A stretch of DNA of 14,928 bases from an uncultured Eubacteriales bacterium (GCA_959021945.1 CAUEYG010000006.1:1-14928); one strand, 5' to 3'; counted from the first letter of the stretch, positions 1 to 6,220 are shown. The notes: a model not told the origin generated them from the sequence alone. Numbers and translations: made by a program.

Positions 1-206
1 TAGGGCGGACTTCCATGGAAGTGCTGGTAAATGTGGAAGCTGAAGACCTGGAGGGAAACAGCGGTCCTCAGAAAGCCCTGTCAGCCAACTTTACCATGGT
101 GTGCATGGGAAAAAACGGAAGACCTCAAAATGTGCCTAAATACACTCCGGAAACAGAAGATGAGATTCGTCTGTACGAAGAGGCAAAGCGCAAGAGAGAA
201 AACTAA
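1..206 (+). CDS. Acyl-CoA thioesterase, hotdog fold (3' end only)
   Basis: Only the C-terminal part of the gene is in the window; the frame enters at base 3 and ends with TAA at 204-206, leaving about 67 residues. The visible start, GRTSMEV followed by alternating hydrophobic residues (LVNVEAED), matches the central strand of the YciA/YkhA acyl-CoA hydrolase family. The following stretch, with FTMV and then GRPQNVPKYTPET, matches the end of that fold, where a final beta strand is followed by a proline-containing tail. Family members hydrolyse acyl-CoA thioesters to free CoA and acid in the cytoplasm; the substrate range cannot be inferred here. The catalytic residues lie upstream of the window edge. 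Forty bases separate it from the first lipoprotein start, with no terminator, so read-through into the lipoprotein pair is likely. The internal ATG at 15 is not a start: the match continues upstream of it. Confidence 0.75.
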   Translation, partial: GRTSMEVLVNVEAEDLEGNSGPQKALSANFTMVCMGKNGRPQNVPKYTPETEDEIRLYEEAKRKREN

Positions 207-246
207 GAAATAGGAGTGACAAAAGATAGAGAGGAATGTGAAATTG

Positions 247-651
247 ATGAATCGGATAAAACACAAACTTTTATTATTGTCCTTTACTTTCTTGCTGTGC
301 GCAGGCCTTGCAGCATGCGGATCGGACAGCGGAAATCAAGGTGATGGCAGTGCTGTGGCAGGCACATGGAAAATGACGGAAATTACAGCAGGAGCAAGAC
401 AAGTAGATGCAGAGGAATACAAAGAAGCTGCAGGAGTCAGCAATGTTCCTACGCTGACCTTTGAAAGCGGCGGTAAAGTGACGCTGGACGTAGATGGAAA
501 AACAGGGGATGGGAAGTGGACAGAATCAGGAGGAAATTACAGCATTACTTATAAGAGAGGGGACCAGGAGGTAACTGAGCGTGTTGAAATCGACGGTTCT
601 TCTTTAACCATGAAACAAGATGGTTATACCCTGACTTATGAAAAACGATGA
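247..651 (+). CDS. Small lipoprotein, lipocalin-like fold (first of tandem pair)
   Basis: A predicted secreted lipoprotein of about 134 residues. It has a basic N-terminus (NRIKHK), a leucine-rich hydrophobic core and a lipobox LAAC, after which the cysteine would be lipidated and anchored to the outer face of the membrane. The linker is Gly/Ser/Asp-rich. The mature part begins AGTWKMTE and alternates short strands with GGKVTL, GDGKW, SITYK and LTMK, the look of a small lipocalin-like beta barrel. No catalytic motif is visible and no function is proposed. Start choice: GTG 238 lies only 2 bases from the AGAGGA at 230-235, too close. TTG 244 and ATG 247 are in the same frame with better spacing, and ATG 247 is preferred. 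The next gene is a diverged paralogue 21 bases downstream. Confidence 0.7.
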   Translation: MNRIKHKLLLLSFTFLLCAGLAACGSDSGNQGDGSAVAGTWKMTEITAGARQVDAEEYKEAAGVSNVPTLTFESGGKVTLDVDGKTGDGKWTESGGNYSITYKRGDQEVTERVEIDGSSLTMKQDGYTLTYEKR

Positions 652-672
652 GAATAAGAAAGGAAAAAGAAA

Positions 673-1071
673 ATGAAAAGAAACGGAAAGATTGTATCTC
701 TGATTTTGGCATTGCTTTTGGTCTGCGCATCCCTTGCGGCTTGCGGCGAGGATGCAAGTGATGACCCTGTTGTAGGAACTTGGGAGCTGACTAAGGTAAG
801 CGCCCTGGGGCAAGAAATGTCTGCCAAGGAATTTTTAAAGTCAGCAAACTATGAAGACAAAGGAACACCGGCCATTACTTTTAATGGAGATTATTCCGTA
901 AAAGTAGATATGCTGGGAACAAAGGGCGAAGGCAAATGGGAATTAAAGGATAACAAGTATCACGTGACTGACGATACCAGTTCCACTTTGGATTTTACTC
1001 TGGAAAATGAGATTCTCAGCATAGAGCAGAGCGGTGCTACTCTGGAATTTGAAAAGCAGGCTGAAAAATAA
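673..1071 (+). CDS. Small lipoprotein, lipocalin-like fold (second of tandem pair)
   Basis: A 132-residue predicted lipoprotein. It has the signal MKRNGKIVSLILALLLVCAS, lipobox LAAC at residues 21-24 with Cys24 as the lipidation site, and an acidic linker (GEDASDD). The mature domain aligns by eye with the preceding protein in the same order: VGTWELTKV, a polar helix-like segment, PAITF, a G.GKWE turn, then strands ending LEFEK. This points to an old tandem duplication. The ribosome binding site GAAAGGA (658-664) is 8 bases from the ATG, and the gap to the upstream gene is 21 bases, so the two are probably co-transcribed. No enzyme motif is visible. Binding of a hydrophobic ligand or an envelope-stress role would fit the fold but is speculation. 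Confidence 0.75.
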   Translation: MKRNGKIVSLILALLLVCASLAACGEDASDDPVVGTWELTKVSALGQEMSAKEFLKSANYEDKGTPAITFNGDYSVKVDMLGTKGEGKWELKDNKYHVTDDTSSTLDFTLENEILSIEQSGATLEFEKQAEK

Positions 1072-1099
1072 AAAGAAACGGTCAGCCGTAAATTTTCAG

Positions 1100-1128
1100 T
1101 TGAACTTGCAGCACCTATTTGCTATAAT
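1100..1128 (+). promoter_or_regulatory. Strong sigma-A promoter with extended -10
   Basis: TTGAAC (1100-1105), a 17-base spacer and TATAAT (1123-1128), with TG at 1120-1121 giving an extended -10 (TGCTATAAT). The expected start point is near 1135. No well-supported protein gene follows. The first candidates are a 36-codon ORF starting at ATG 1136, which would be leaderless, and the 6S RNA about 100 bases further on. The target is therefore open. Confidence 0.65.
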
Positions 1129-1225
1129 AAAAACAATGAAAAAAGGCAAACATCTAGTGACCACAAACAGGAGAATGAACCTGGATTTGGAAGAGAAATT
1201 GATGTTTATTTCAATGGGAAAAGCA

Positions 1226-1231
1226 TACAAT
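1226..1231 (+). promoter_or_regulatory. Candidate -10 element for 6S RNA
   Basis: TACAAT sits 7-8 bases before the predicted 5' end of the 6S RNA (about 1239), the right distance for a start point. The matching -35 is poor: TGTTTA (1203-1208) gives a 17-base spacer but matches weakly, and TTGATG (1199-1204) gives 21 bases. The 6S RNA could instead be processed from the stronger promoter at 1100-1128. Confidence 0.4.
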
Positions 1232-1238
1232 ACTAATA

Positions 1239-1413
1239 AATCCTGAAGTGTTCGTTGAGACTTTATAATTCAACCTACGTTTTAACCTTGGGAGTCCGGA
1301 GTTTTCGTCAGCGGATGTCAAGCCGCCTTTTGAGCGGAAGGCAGATGCGGAAACAGGGCACCCCCCTATCAAAGATAGGGCGTGAATTATAATCTCGACG
1401 GCATGTCGGGATT
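1239..1413 (+). ncRNA. ssrS: 6S RNA (RNA polymerase holoenzyme regulator)
   Basis: 6S RNA mimics an open promoter and binds housekeeping RNA polymerase, mostly in stationary phase. The window shows the family architecture. The closing stem pairs AATCCTGA (1239-1246) with TCGGGATT (1406-1413), continues imperfectly, then pairs GTTGAGA (1254-1260) with TCTCGAC (1393-1399) and TTATAATTCA (1263-1272) with TGAATTATAA (1383-1392). The bubble follows, with a small hairpin on its 3' strand (CCCTATC-AAA-GATAGGG), a feature known in Firmicutes 6S RNAs. The apical arm pairs GGGAGTCC with GGGCACCC and GTTTTCGT with GCGGAAAC. The ends, TCCTGAAGTGTT and CGGCATGTCGGGA, resemble B. subtilis 6S-1 from memory. 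A T7 run (1418-1424) follows directly. By analogy, the product-RNA template would lie around 1271-1287. Length is about 175 nt, near the family's usual size. Confidence 0.82.
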
Positions 1414-1424
1414 CTTGTTTTTTT
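1406..1424 (+). terminator. Probable 3' end of 6S RNA
   Basis: The 3' strand of the 6S closing stem is followed by ATTCTTG and T7 (1418-1424). The long closing stem plus U-run could end transcription, after which the 3' end would be trimmed. No separate strong hairpin precedes the T-run. Confidence 0.4.
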
Positions 1425-1455
1425 GATAACAGGGGAGCTGATTCCCATTTTATGC

Positions 1456-1487
1456 CTGCTACTTTGAGAGAAAACTGTAAAGAGCAG
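1456..1487 (+). repeat. Inverted repeat in the region before panG
   Basis: CTGCT (1456-1460) and CTTT (1462-1465) pair with AAAG (1479-1482) and AGCAG (1483-1487), with one bulged base and a 13-base loop. No T-run follows, so it is not a terminator. The rest of 1425-1565 shows no recognised element; a good TTGACA at 1499-1504 lacks a properly spaced -10. Confidence 0.35.
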
Positions 1488-1565
1488 AGCCCAATACCTT
1501 GACAATTTCATAAAAACCATAATCGAAGCCTATATCCATTATGCGAGTGGGACTTGAAAGATGAT

Positions 1566-1588
1566 ATCACATCCTGACAGGAGGTGAT
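1566..1588 (+). promoter_or_regulatory. Palindrome sequestering the panG ribosome binding site
   Basis: ATCAC-A-TCCTG (1566-1576), a single centre base, then CAGGA-G-GTGAT (1578-1588): an 11-base inverted repeat with one mismatch. The right arm contains the whole Shine-Dalgarno sequence AGGAGGTGAT (1579-1588), 7 bases from the ATG at 1592. The left arm resembles the 16S rRNA anti-SD tail. In RNA it could hide the SD; in DNA it could be an operator. Either role is inferred. Confidence 0.5.
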
Positions 1589-1591
1589 CGT

Positions 1592-2449
1592 ATGAAAATC
1601 GGATTTATTGGCGCTGGAAAAGCTGGATGCAGCCTTTCCCGCTATTTAAAAGATTCGCAGGATATGATCAGCGGATTTTACAGTAAAACCTATGAACATG
1701 CAAGACAAGCGGCTGATGATGTACAATCAGTCGCTTTTTCCGATTTAAAGCAAGTTGTTTTTAACAGTGATATGATCTTTATCACAACTCCAGACAGTGC
1801 AATCAGTCAGATATGGGATACGATTAAACAATGGGAGGAGCAAGGTTTCCTGCAGATTGAAGGGAAAATTTTCTGTCACTGCAGCGGATCTCTTTCTTCA
1901 CAGGTCTTTTGGGAGATCCGTAAGAAAAAAGCCTTTGGATGTTCGCTGCACCCAATGCTTGCAATCAGCAGCCGGGATACTGATTTATCACAGGCCTTTT
2001 TTACAGCAGATGGAGACGAGAGGGCAGTGTCCGCAGTAAAGGCGCCCTTGGAAAAGCGGGGAAATCCAGTGGCAGTCATTGAACCTGCCTGTAAAAAGAA
2101 GTACCATATGGCCGCAAGTACAGTGAGCAATTTGGCAGTAGGGCTTGTTCAGATGGCTTTGGATTCCCTGCAGGAATGCGGATTTGAACCGGACTTTGCC
2201 TTAAAGATGCTTACCCCTCTCATGGAAGGAAATATGAAAAATATCTGTGAGAAAGGAACGGTAAGAGCCTTAACAGGTCCAGCAGAGAGGGCAGACGCCG
2301 CCACCGTAGCAGCCCATCTTTCCCAGCTGACTGGTGAAAAACAGGAAATTTACCGGCTTTTATCCAAGCAGCTTTTAGATCTTGCAGAAAGAAAAAATGA
2401 AACAAGAGATTATACAAGTTTAAGAAAATTACTGGAGGAAAAAGATTAA
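1592..2449 (+). CDS. panG: Ketopantoate reductase, PanG type (Rossmann + DUF2520)
   Basis: A cytoplasmic 285-residue protein. It has an N-terminal Rossmann nucleotide-binding fold with GAGKAG (residues 7-12, GxGxxG) and a C-terminal helical DUF2520 domain from about residue 125. Conserved-looking elements are SLHPM (118-122), KKKYHMAASTVSN (168-180) and LTGPAERAD (227-235). This family includes PanG, the ketopantoate reductase described in Francisella with homologues in Enterococcus and C. difficile. It reduces 2-dehydropantoate to pantoate with NADPH, replacing PanE. The assignment rests on the family and on the position directly before panB and panC, which make the substrate and consume the product. 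The start ATG has a perfect AGGAGGTGA site 7 bases away. The TAA stop overlaps the panB ATG by one base (TAATG), so translation is probably coupled. An uncharacterised DUF2520 oxidoreductase is the alternative. Confidence 0.8.
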   Translation: MKIGFIGAGKAGCSLSRYLKDSQDMISGFYSKTYEHARQAADDVQSVAFSDLKQVVFNSDMIFITTPDSAISQIWDTIKQWEEQGFLQIEGKIFCHCSGSLSSQVFWEIRKKKAFGCSLHPMLAISSRDTDLSQAFFTADGDERAVSAVKAPLEKRGNPVAVIEPACKKKYHMAASTVSNLAVGLVQMALDSLQECGFEPDFALKMLTPLMEGNMKNICEKGTVRALTGPAERADAATVAAHLSQLTGEKQEIYRLLSKQLLDLAERKNETRDYTSLRKLLEEKD

Positions 2450-3276
2450 TGAAAAACACAACTGTTACCTTTCGAAAAGCAAAGGAAGAAAAGACAAAAC
2501 TGACAATGCTGACAGCTTATGATTACTCTTTTGCCAAATTAATGGACGAAGCAGGCGTCAATTCCATTTTAGTGGGGGACTCTGTAGGCATGGTATGCCT
2601 GGGATATGAAGATACCCTGCCTGTGACCATGGAAGATATGATTCACCACACTGCCGCTGTTTCCCGGGGTGCAAAGAATGCTCTGGTAGTGGCTGATATG
2701 CCCTTTATGTCTTACCAGACTTCTGTCTATGATGCTGTTTTCAATGCGGGCAGACTCATTAAGGAGGGACATGCCCAGGCAGTAAAGCTGGAAGGCGGTT
2801 TTGAAGTGATAGAGCAGATCAAAGCTATTGTAGATGCTTCTATTCCAGTTGTTGCACACCTGGGTCTGACGCCTCAATCTGTAAATGCATTTGGCGGATT
2901 TAAAGTACAGGGAAAGAGTGAAGAAGCAGCGCAAAAGCTGCTGAACGAAGCAAGAGCTGTAGAAAAAGCAGGAGCTTTTGCAGTTGTTTTGGAATGCGTA
3001 CCGGAAAAGCTGGCTGCAAGAATCAGTGAAGAACTTTCTATCCCTACCATTGGAATTGGAGCAGGAGCTGGATGCGACGGACAAGTTCTTGTTTATCAGG
3101 ATATGTTAGGTCTGTTCAGTGATTTTACTCCAAAGTTTGTAAAACAGTTTGCAAACGTAGGGCAAGTGGTAAAAGAGGCCTTTTCCCAATATATTAAAGA
3201 GGTTCAGGAGGGCAGTTTCCCGGCGCCTGAGCATACCTTTAAAATAGAAGATGATGTGTTAGATAAGTTGTACTAA
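2449..3276 (+). CDS. panB: 3-methyl-2-oxobutanoate hydroxymethyltransferase
   Basis: The first committed step of pantothenate synthesis: it transfers a hydroxymethyl group from 5,10-methylenetetrahydrofolate to alpha-ketoisovalerate, giving ketopantoate. The 275-residue length is typical. The (beta/alpha)8 protein carries the metal and substrate residues in their usual motifs: D44 in LVGDS, D83 in VADMPF, E115 in KLEGG and the catalytic-type E182 in VLECVP. The start is chosen by GGAGG at 2434-2438 and the one-base overlap with panG. Four bases separate it from the first possible panC start. It works with the reductase upstream and the ligase downstream; all three enzymes are cytoplasmic. Confidence 0.96.
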   Translation: MKNTTVTFRKAKEEKTKLTMLTAYDYSFAKLMDEAGVNSILVGDSVGMVCLGYEDTLPVTMEDMIHHTAAVSRGAKNALVVADMPFMSYQTSVYDAVFNAGRLIKEGHAQAVKLEGGFEVIEQIKAIVDASIPVVAHLGLTPQSVNAFGGFKVQGKSEEAAQKLLNEARAVEKAGAFAVVLECVPEKLAARISEELSIPTIGIGAGAGCDGQVLVYQDMLGLFSDFTPKFVKQFANVGQVVKEAFSQYIKEVQEGSFPAPEHTFKIEDDVLDKLY

Positions 3277-3286
3277 GAGGATGAGA

Positions 3287-4129
3287 ATGAAAATTGCAGA
3301 AACAAAACAAGAGGTGAGAAATACGGTAAAAGAATGGAGAAAAAAGGGACTTACAGTAGGGCTTGTTCCCACTATGGGGTTTCTCCATGAAGGACATGAA
3401 AGTCTGATAAAGCGATCTGTACAGGAAAACGACAAAACCATTGTCAGTATCTTTGTCAATCCCATGCAGTTTGGCAAGGATGAAGATCTGGAAACCTATC
3501 CCCGGGATTTTCAAAGAGATAGTCAGATCTGCAGGGGAGCAGGAGCAGACCTTATTTTCCATCCATCTCCGGAAGAAATGTATCCAGACCATTTTTTTAC
3601 TTATACAGATATGGAAACCATTACAGAAGGTCTTTGCGGCAGCCATCGACCCGGTCATTTTCGCGGAGTCTGTACTGTGGTAGGCAAACTGTTTCATATT
3701 GCAGCGCCGGATAAGGCCTACTTTGGTCAAAAAGATGCACAGCAGCTTTCTGTTATTAAAAAAATGGTGAAGGATCTGGATTTTGACCTGGAAATCGTGG
3801 GATGTCCTACTGTCCGAGAGCCGGATGGACTGGCTAAAAGCTCCAGGAACACTTATCTTTCAGACAAGGAACGTTCTGCAGCTACCGTTATTCACCGGGC
3901 GCTGACCTATGCGGAAGATGCCATAGCTTGCGGAGAGCGGGATGCAAAAATTTTGCGCGACCATATGATTGCGTTGATTGAAGAGGAGCCTATGGCGGAA
4001 ATCGACTATGTGGAGTTTGTGGACTGGGAAGTTTTACAGCCCATGGAAACCCTGAAAAAACCCGCGTTGATTGCGGCTGCAGTAAAGTTTGGAAAGACAC
4101 GGCTTATTGACAATTATATCTGGGAATAA
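3287..4129 (+). CDS. panC: Pantoate--beta-alanine ligase (pantothenate synthetase)
   Basis: Joins pantoate and beta-alanine with ATP through a pantoyl-adenylate, giving pantothenate. From ATG 3287 the protein has 280 residues, the family's usual size. Class-I-synthetase-like signatures are present: VPTMGFLHEGH with the HxGH motif at residues 34-37, FVNPMQFG, FGQKDAQQ and GLAKSSRNTYLS (KMSKS-like; the usual methionine is Lys here). Two in-frame starts exist. ATG 3281 is immediately after AAGAGG and too close, whereas ATG 3287 is 6 bases from it and is preferred. panD (aspartate decarboxylase), often the next gene, does not follow; beta-alanine must come from a distant panD or from outside. Transcription probably ends at the CIRCE hairpin before htpG. 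Confidence 0.95.
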   Translation: MKIAETKQEVRNTVKEWRKKGLTVGLVPTMGFLHEGHESLIKRSVQENDKTIVSIFVNPMQFGKDEDLETYPRDFQRDSQICRGAGADLIFHPSPEEMYPDHFFTYTDMETITEGLCGSHRPGHFRGVCTVVGKLFHIAAPDKAYFGQKDAQQLSVIKKMVKDLDFDLEIVGCPTVREPDGLAKSSRNTYLSDKERSAATVIHRALTYAEDAIACGERDAKILRDHMIALIEEEPMAEIDYVEFVDWEVLQPMETLKKPALIAAAVKFGKTRLIDNYIWE

Positions 4130-4150
4130 TGGAAAAATTTTAAATTCCCC

Positions 4151-4179
4151 TTGATTTCCGCAAGTCGATGATGTATAGT
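4151..4179 (+). promoter_or_regulatory. Sigma-A promoter of htpG
   Basis: TTGATT (4151-4156), a spacer of exactly 17 bases, then TATAGT (4174-4179). The start point is expected near 4186, inside the left arm of the CIRCE element, the usual layout for HrcA-repressed promoters. Confidence 0.8.
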
Positions 4180-4180
4180 A

Positions 4181-4218
4181 ATGTTAGCACTCAAAACTGA
4201 TGAGTGCTAACATTTTTT
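4181..4218 (+). terminator. CIRCE-embedded terminator-like hairpin after panC
   Basis: The CIRCE arms extend to 12 perfect pairs, ATGTTAGCACTC (4181-4192) with GAGTGCTAACAT (4202-4213), followed by a run of T at 4213-4218. A transcript coming from panC would carry the whole stem plus U-tract. One starting at the htpG promoter (about 4186) would lack its 5' edge. No other terminator separates panC from htpG. Confidence 0.5.
4184..4210 (+). promoter_or_regulatory. CIRCE operator (HrcA binding site)
   Basis: TTAGCACTC (4184-4192), nine bases, then GAGTGCTAA (4202-4210) is a perfect match to the CIRCE consensus TTAGCACTC-N9-GAGTGCTAA. It covers the predicted start point of htpG, so HrcA binding should repress the gene until heat or unfolded protein draws HrcA off via GroE. 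hrcA itself is not in the window. Confidence 0.95.
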
Positions 4219-4237
4219 ACGATAAGGAGAATGTAAT

Positions 4238-6124
4238 ATGGCAAAGAAACAGTTTAAAGCAGAATCAAAGAGACTTTTAGATCTGATGATCAATTCCATC
4301 TATACCCATAAAGAGATTTTCCTCAGAGAGCTTATTTCCAATGCCAGCGATGCCATTGACAAATTATATTATCGCAGCCTGACAGAGGGCAACACCGGTC
4401 TTTCCAGGGAAGATTTTTCCATAACAATTGAACCGGACAAAGAGGCTCGTACCCTGAAAATCATAGACAACGGCATGGGTATGACCAAAGAAGAGCTGGA
4501 GAAAAATCTGGGAACCATTGCAAAGAGCGGATCTTTGGATTTCAAATCAGAGATTGAGAAAAAGGATGAAATCGACATTATCGGCCAGTTTGGCGTAGGA
4601 TTTTATTCCGCCTTTATGGTCAGCGATAAGGTAACGGTAATCAGCAAAGCTTATGGGGAAGATCAGGCTTATGAATGGGAATCCACAGGCGCTGACGGAT
4701 ACACCATTAAGGAATGTGAAAAGGACACAAACGGCACGGAGATTACCCTGACCTTAAAAGAAGATACAGAAGATGAAAAATACGGAGAATACTTGGATAC
4801 TTACAAAATTAAGAATCTGATCAGCAAGTATTCTGATTATATCCGCTATCCGATTCAGATGATGGTGGAAAAACAGAAATTAAAAGAGGGCAGCGAGGAT
4901 GAGTATGAAGCTTATACAGAGCTGGAAACCCTCAACAGCATGGTACCTCTCTGGAAAAAGAACAAAAGCGAGTTAAAAGAGGAAGATTATAATAACTTTT
5001 ATAAGGAAAAATTCTATGATTATACAGACCCTGCAAAAGTGATTCACAGCAATGTAGAAGGTGTGGTAAGCTATACTTCCCTGCTCTTTATTCCAGGTCA
5101 GGCTCCGTACAACTATTACACAAAGGACTTTGAAAAGGGGCTGCAGCTTTATTCCTCCGGCGTTTTAATAATGGACAAATGCGCCGATCTGCTGCCGGAC
5201 TACTTTAGCTTTGTAAGGGGTCTTGTAGATTCTCAGGATTTGTCCCTGAACATTTCCAGAGAAATGCTGCAGCATGACCGCCAGCTTCGAGCAATTGCAC
5301 AAAGACTGGAAAAGAAGATTAAAAGTGAATTACAGGCCATGCTCAATACGGACAGAGAGAAGTATGTAGCCTTCTTTAAGAACTTTGGGCTTCAATTAAA
5401 ATACGGTTTGTATGATCAGTTCGGCGCTCATAAAGATGTGCTAAAGGATCTGGTTATGTTCTACTCTTCTTCTGAAAAGGCTCTGACAACGCTTTCTGAA
5501 TATGTTTCCAGAATGAAGCCGGAACAAAAATACATTTACTTTGCCAGCGGAGAAAGCGTTGAAAAAATTGATAAACTGCCGCAGACTGAGGTGTTGAAGG
5601 ATAAGGGATATGAAATTTTGTATCTGACCGATGATATTGACGAATTTGCCCTGCAGATGCTCCGCGAATATGAGGAAAAAGAATTCAAATCCGTATCTGC
5701 AGAGGATTTGGAAATTGAGGAAAGCAAAGAAGAAAAAGAAGCTGCTGAAAAACAGGCGGAAGAAAGCAAGGACCTGCTGGAATACATGAAGGAGGCCTTA
5801 GGCGATAAAGTGACAGAAGTACGCTTGTCACAAAGGTTAAAGAGCCATCCGGTTTGTCTTACAGCAAAGGGCGGTCTTTCCATTGAAATGGAAAAAGTAC
5901 TGAACTCCATGCCTGTAGATGAAAAAGTAAAAGCAGAGCGAATCCTGGAAATCAATGCAAAACATCCTGTTTTGGAATCCCTTTCTGAGGCTTACAAAGA
6001 GGACAAAGATGCTGTGAAAGAGTACGCTAAGCTTTTGTATGATCAGGCGCTTCTCATTGAGGGCCTTCCGGTAGAAGATCCGGTTGCCTTTTCAAATGCA
6101 GTTTGTAAGTTAATGACAAAATAA
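4238..6124 (+). CDS. htpG: Hsp90 chaperone HtpG
   Basis: A cytoplasmic ATP-dependent chaperone of the Hsp90 family, 628 residues, very close to E. coli and B. subtilis HtpG. The N-terminal GHKL ATPase domain has ELISNASDAIDK (E31 general base, N35 and D38), DNGMGM (77-82, with D77 the adenine contact) and GQFGVGFYS (116-124, the lid glycine motif). The middle domain follows, including the SLNISREMLQHDR signature with the gamma-phosphate-contacting arginine. A Lys/Glu-rich charged stretch (about 485-515) precedes the C-terminal dimerisation domain. AAGGAG at 4224-4229 is 8 bases from the ATG. It is a single-gene unit, preceded by a promoter-CIRCE and followed by a strong terminator. Control by HrcA differs from B. 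subtilis, where htpG is outside the CIRCE regulon. Confidence 0.97.
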   Translation: MAKKQFKAESKRLLDLMINSIYTHKEIFLRELISNASDAIDKLYYRSLTEGNTGLSREDFSITIEPDKEARTLKIIDNGMGMTKEELEKNLGTIAKSGSLDFKSEIEKKDEIDIIGQFGVGFYSAFMVSDKVTVISKAYGEDQAYEWESTGADGYTIKECEKDTNGTEITLTLKEDTEDEKYGEYLDTYKIKNLISKYSDYIRYPIQMMVEKQKLKEGSEDEYEAYTELETLNSMVPLWKKNKSELKEEDYNNFYKEKFYDYTDPAKVIHSNVEGVVSYTSLLFIPGQAPYNYYTKDFEKGLQLYSSGVLIMDKCADLLPDYFSFVRGLVDSQDLSLNISREMLQHDRQLRAIAQRLEKKIKSELQAMLNTDREKYVAFFKNFGLQLKYGLYDQFGAHKDVLKDLVMFYSSSEKALTTLSEYVSRMKPEQKYIYFASGESVEKIDKLPQTEVLKDKGYEILYLTDDIDEFALQMLREYEEKEFKSVSAEDLEIEESKEEKEAAEKQAEESKDLLEYMKEALGDKVTEVRLSQRLKSHPVCLTAKGGLSIEMEKVLNSMPVDEKVKAERILEINAKHPVLESLSEAYKEDKDAVKEYAKLLYDQALLIEGLPVEDPVAFSNAVCKLMTK

Positions 6125-6138
6125 GAAAAAACAAATAG

Positions 6139-6179
6139 CTGCCGCATAAATCGCTTTGGTCTATGCGGCAGTATTTTTT
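6139..6179 (+). terminator. Intrinsic terminator of htpG
   Basis: CTGCCGCATA (6139-6148) pairs perfectly with TATGCGGCAG (6162-6171), closing a 13-base loop and followed by TATTTTTT. It lies 15 bases after the htpG stop. Confidence 0.9.
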
Positions 6180-6183
6180 AATG

Positions 6184-6212
6184 AAAAGCTACTGCACAGC
6201 AGGGCTTTTTTT
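6184..6212 (+). terminator. Second terminator-like hairpin
   Basis: AAAAGC (6184-6189) pairs with GCTTTT (6204-6209) and an inner CTGC (6192-6195) with GCAG (6199-6202), with small bulges. A seven-T run (6206-6212) follows the inner stem. It overlaps the spacer of the next promoter and could act as a back-up terminator for htpG. Confidence 0.5.
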
Positions 6213-6220
6213 GCTATAAT
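6193..6220 (+). promoter_or_regulatory. Extended -10 promoter for the protease-polA unit
   Basis: TGCTATAAT (6212-6220) is an extended -10. The -35 is weak; TGCACA at 6193-6198 with a 16-base spacer is the best fit. The 13 bases around the -10 (TTTGCTATAATAA) are identical to those at 1118-1130. The start point is near 6227, about 25 bases before the protease gene. Confidence 0.65.

Noticed and set aside
1078..1096. Hairpin ACGG-TCAG-CCGT followed by AAATTTT as terminator of the lipoprotein pair
   Set aside because: A four-pair stem and a T4 run are too weak to call.
1034..1246. 70-codon ORF starting inside the second lipoprotein gene
   Set aside because: Its first half is an out-of-frame reading of the lipoprotein 3' end and has no ribosome site. 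Only the part from 1136 is kept, as a finding tied to the promoter.
1499..1504. TTGACA as a -35 box for panG
   Set aside because: No acceptable -10 lies 16-18 bases downstream; CATAAT gives 13 and TATATC 26. The panG promoter remains unassigned.
1308..1520. Minus-strand ORF across the 6S region
   Set aside because: It runs antisense through the folded RNA, has no ribosome site and no protein-like pattern.
2569..3084. 171-codon minus-strand ORF inside panB, and similar antisense ORFs in panC, htpG and polA
   Set aside because: These are shadows of strongly conserved genes with no ribosome sites or protein signatures.
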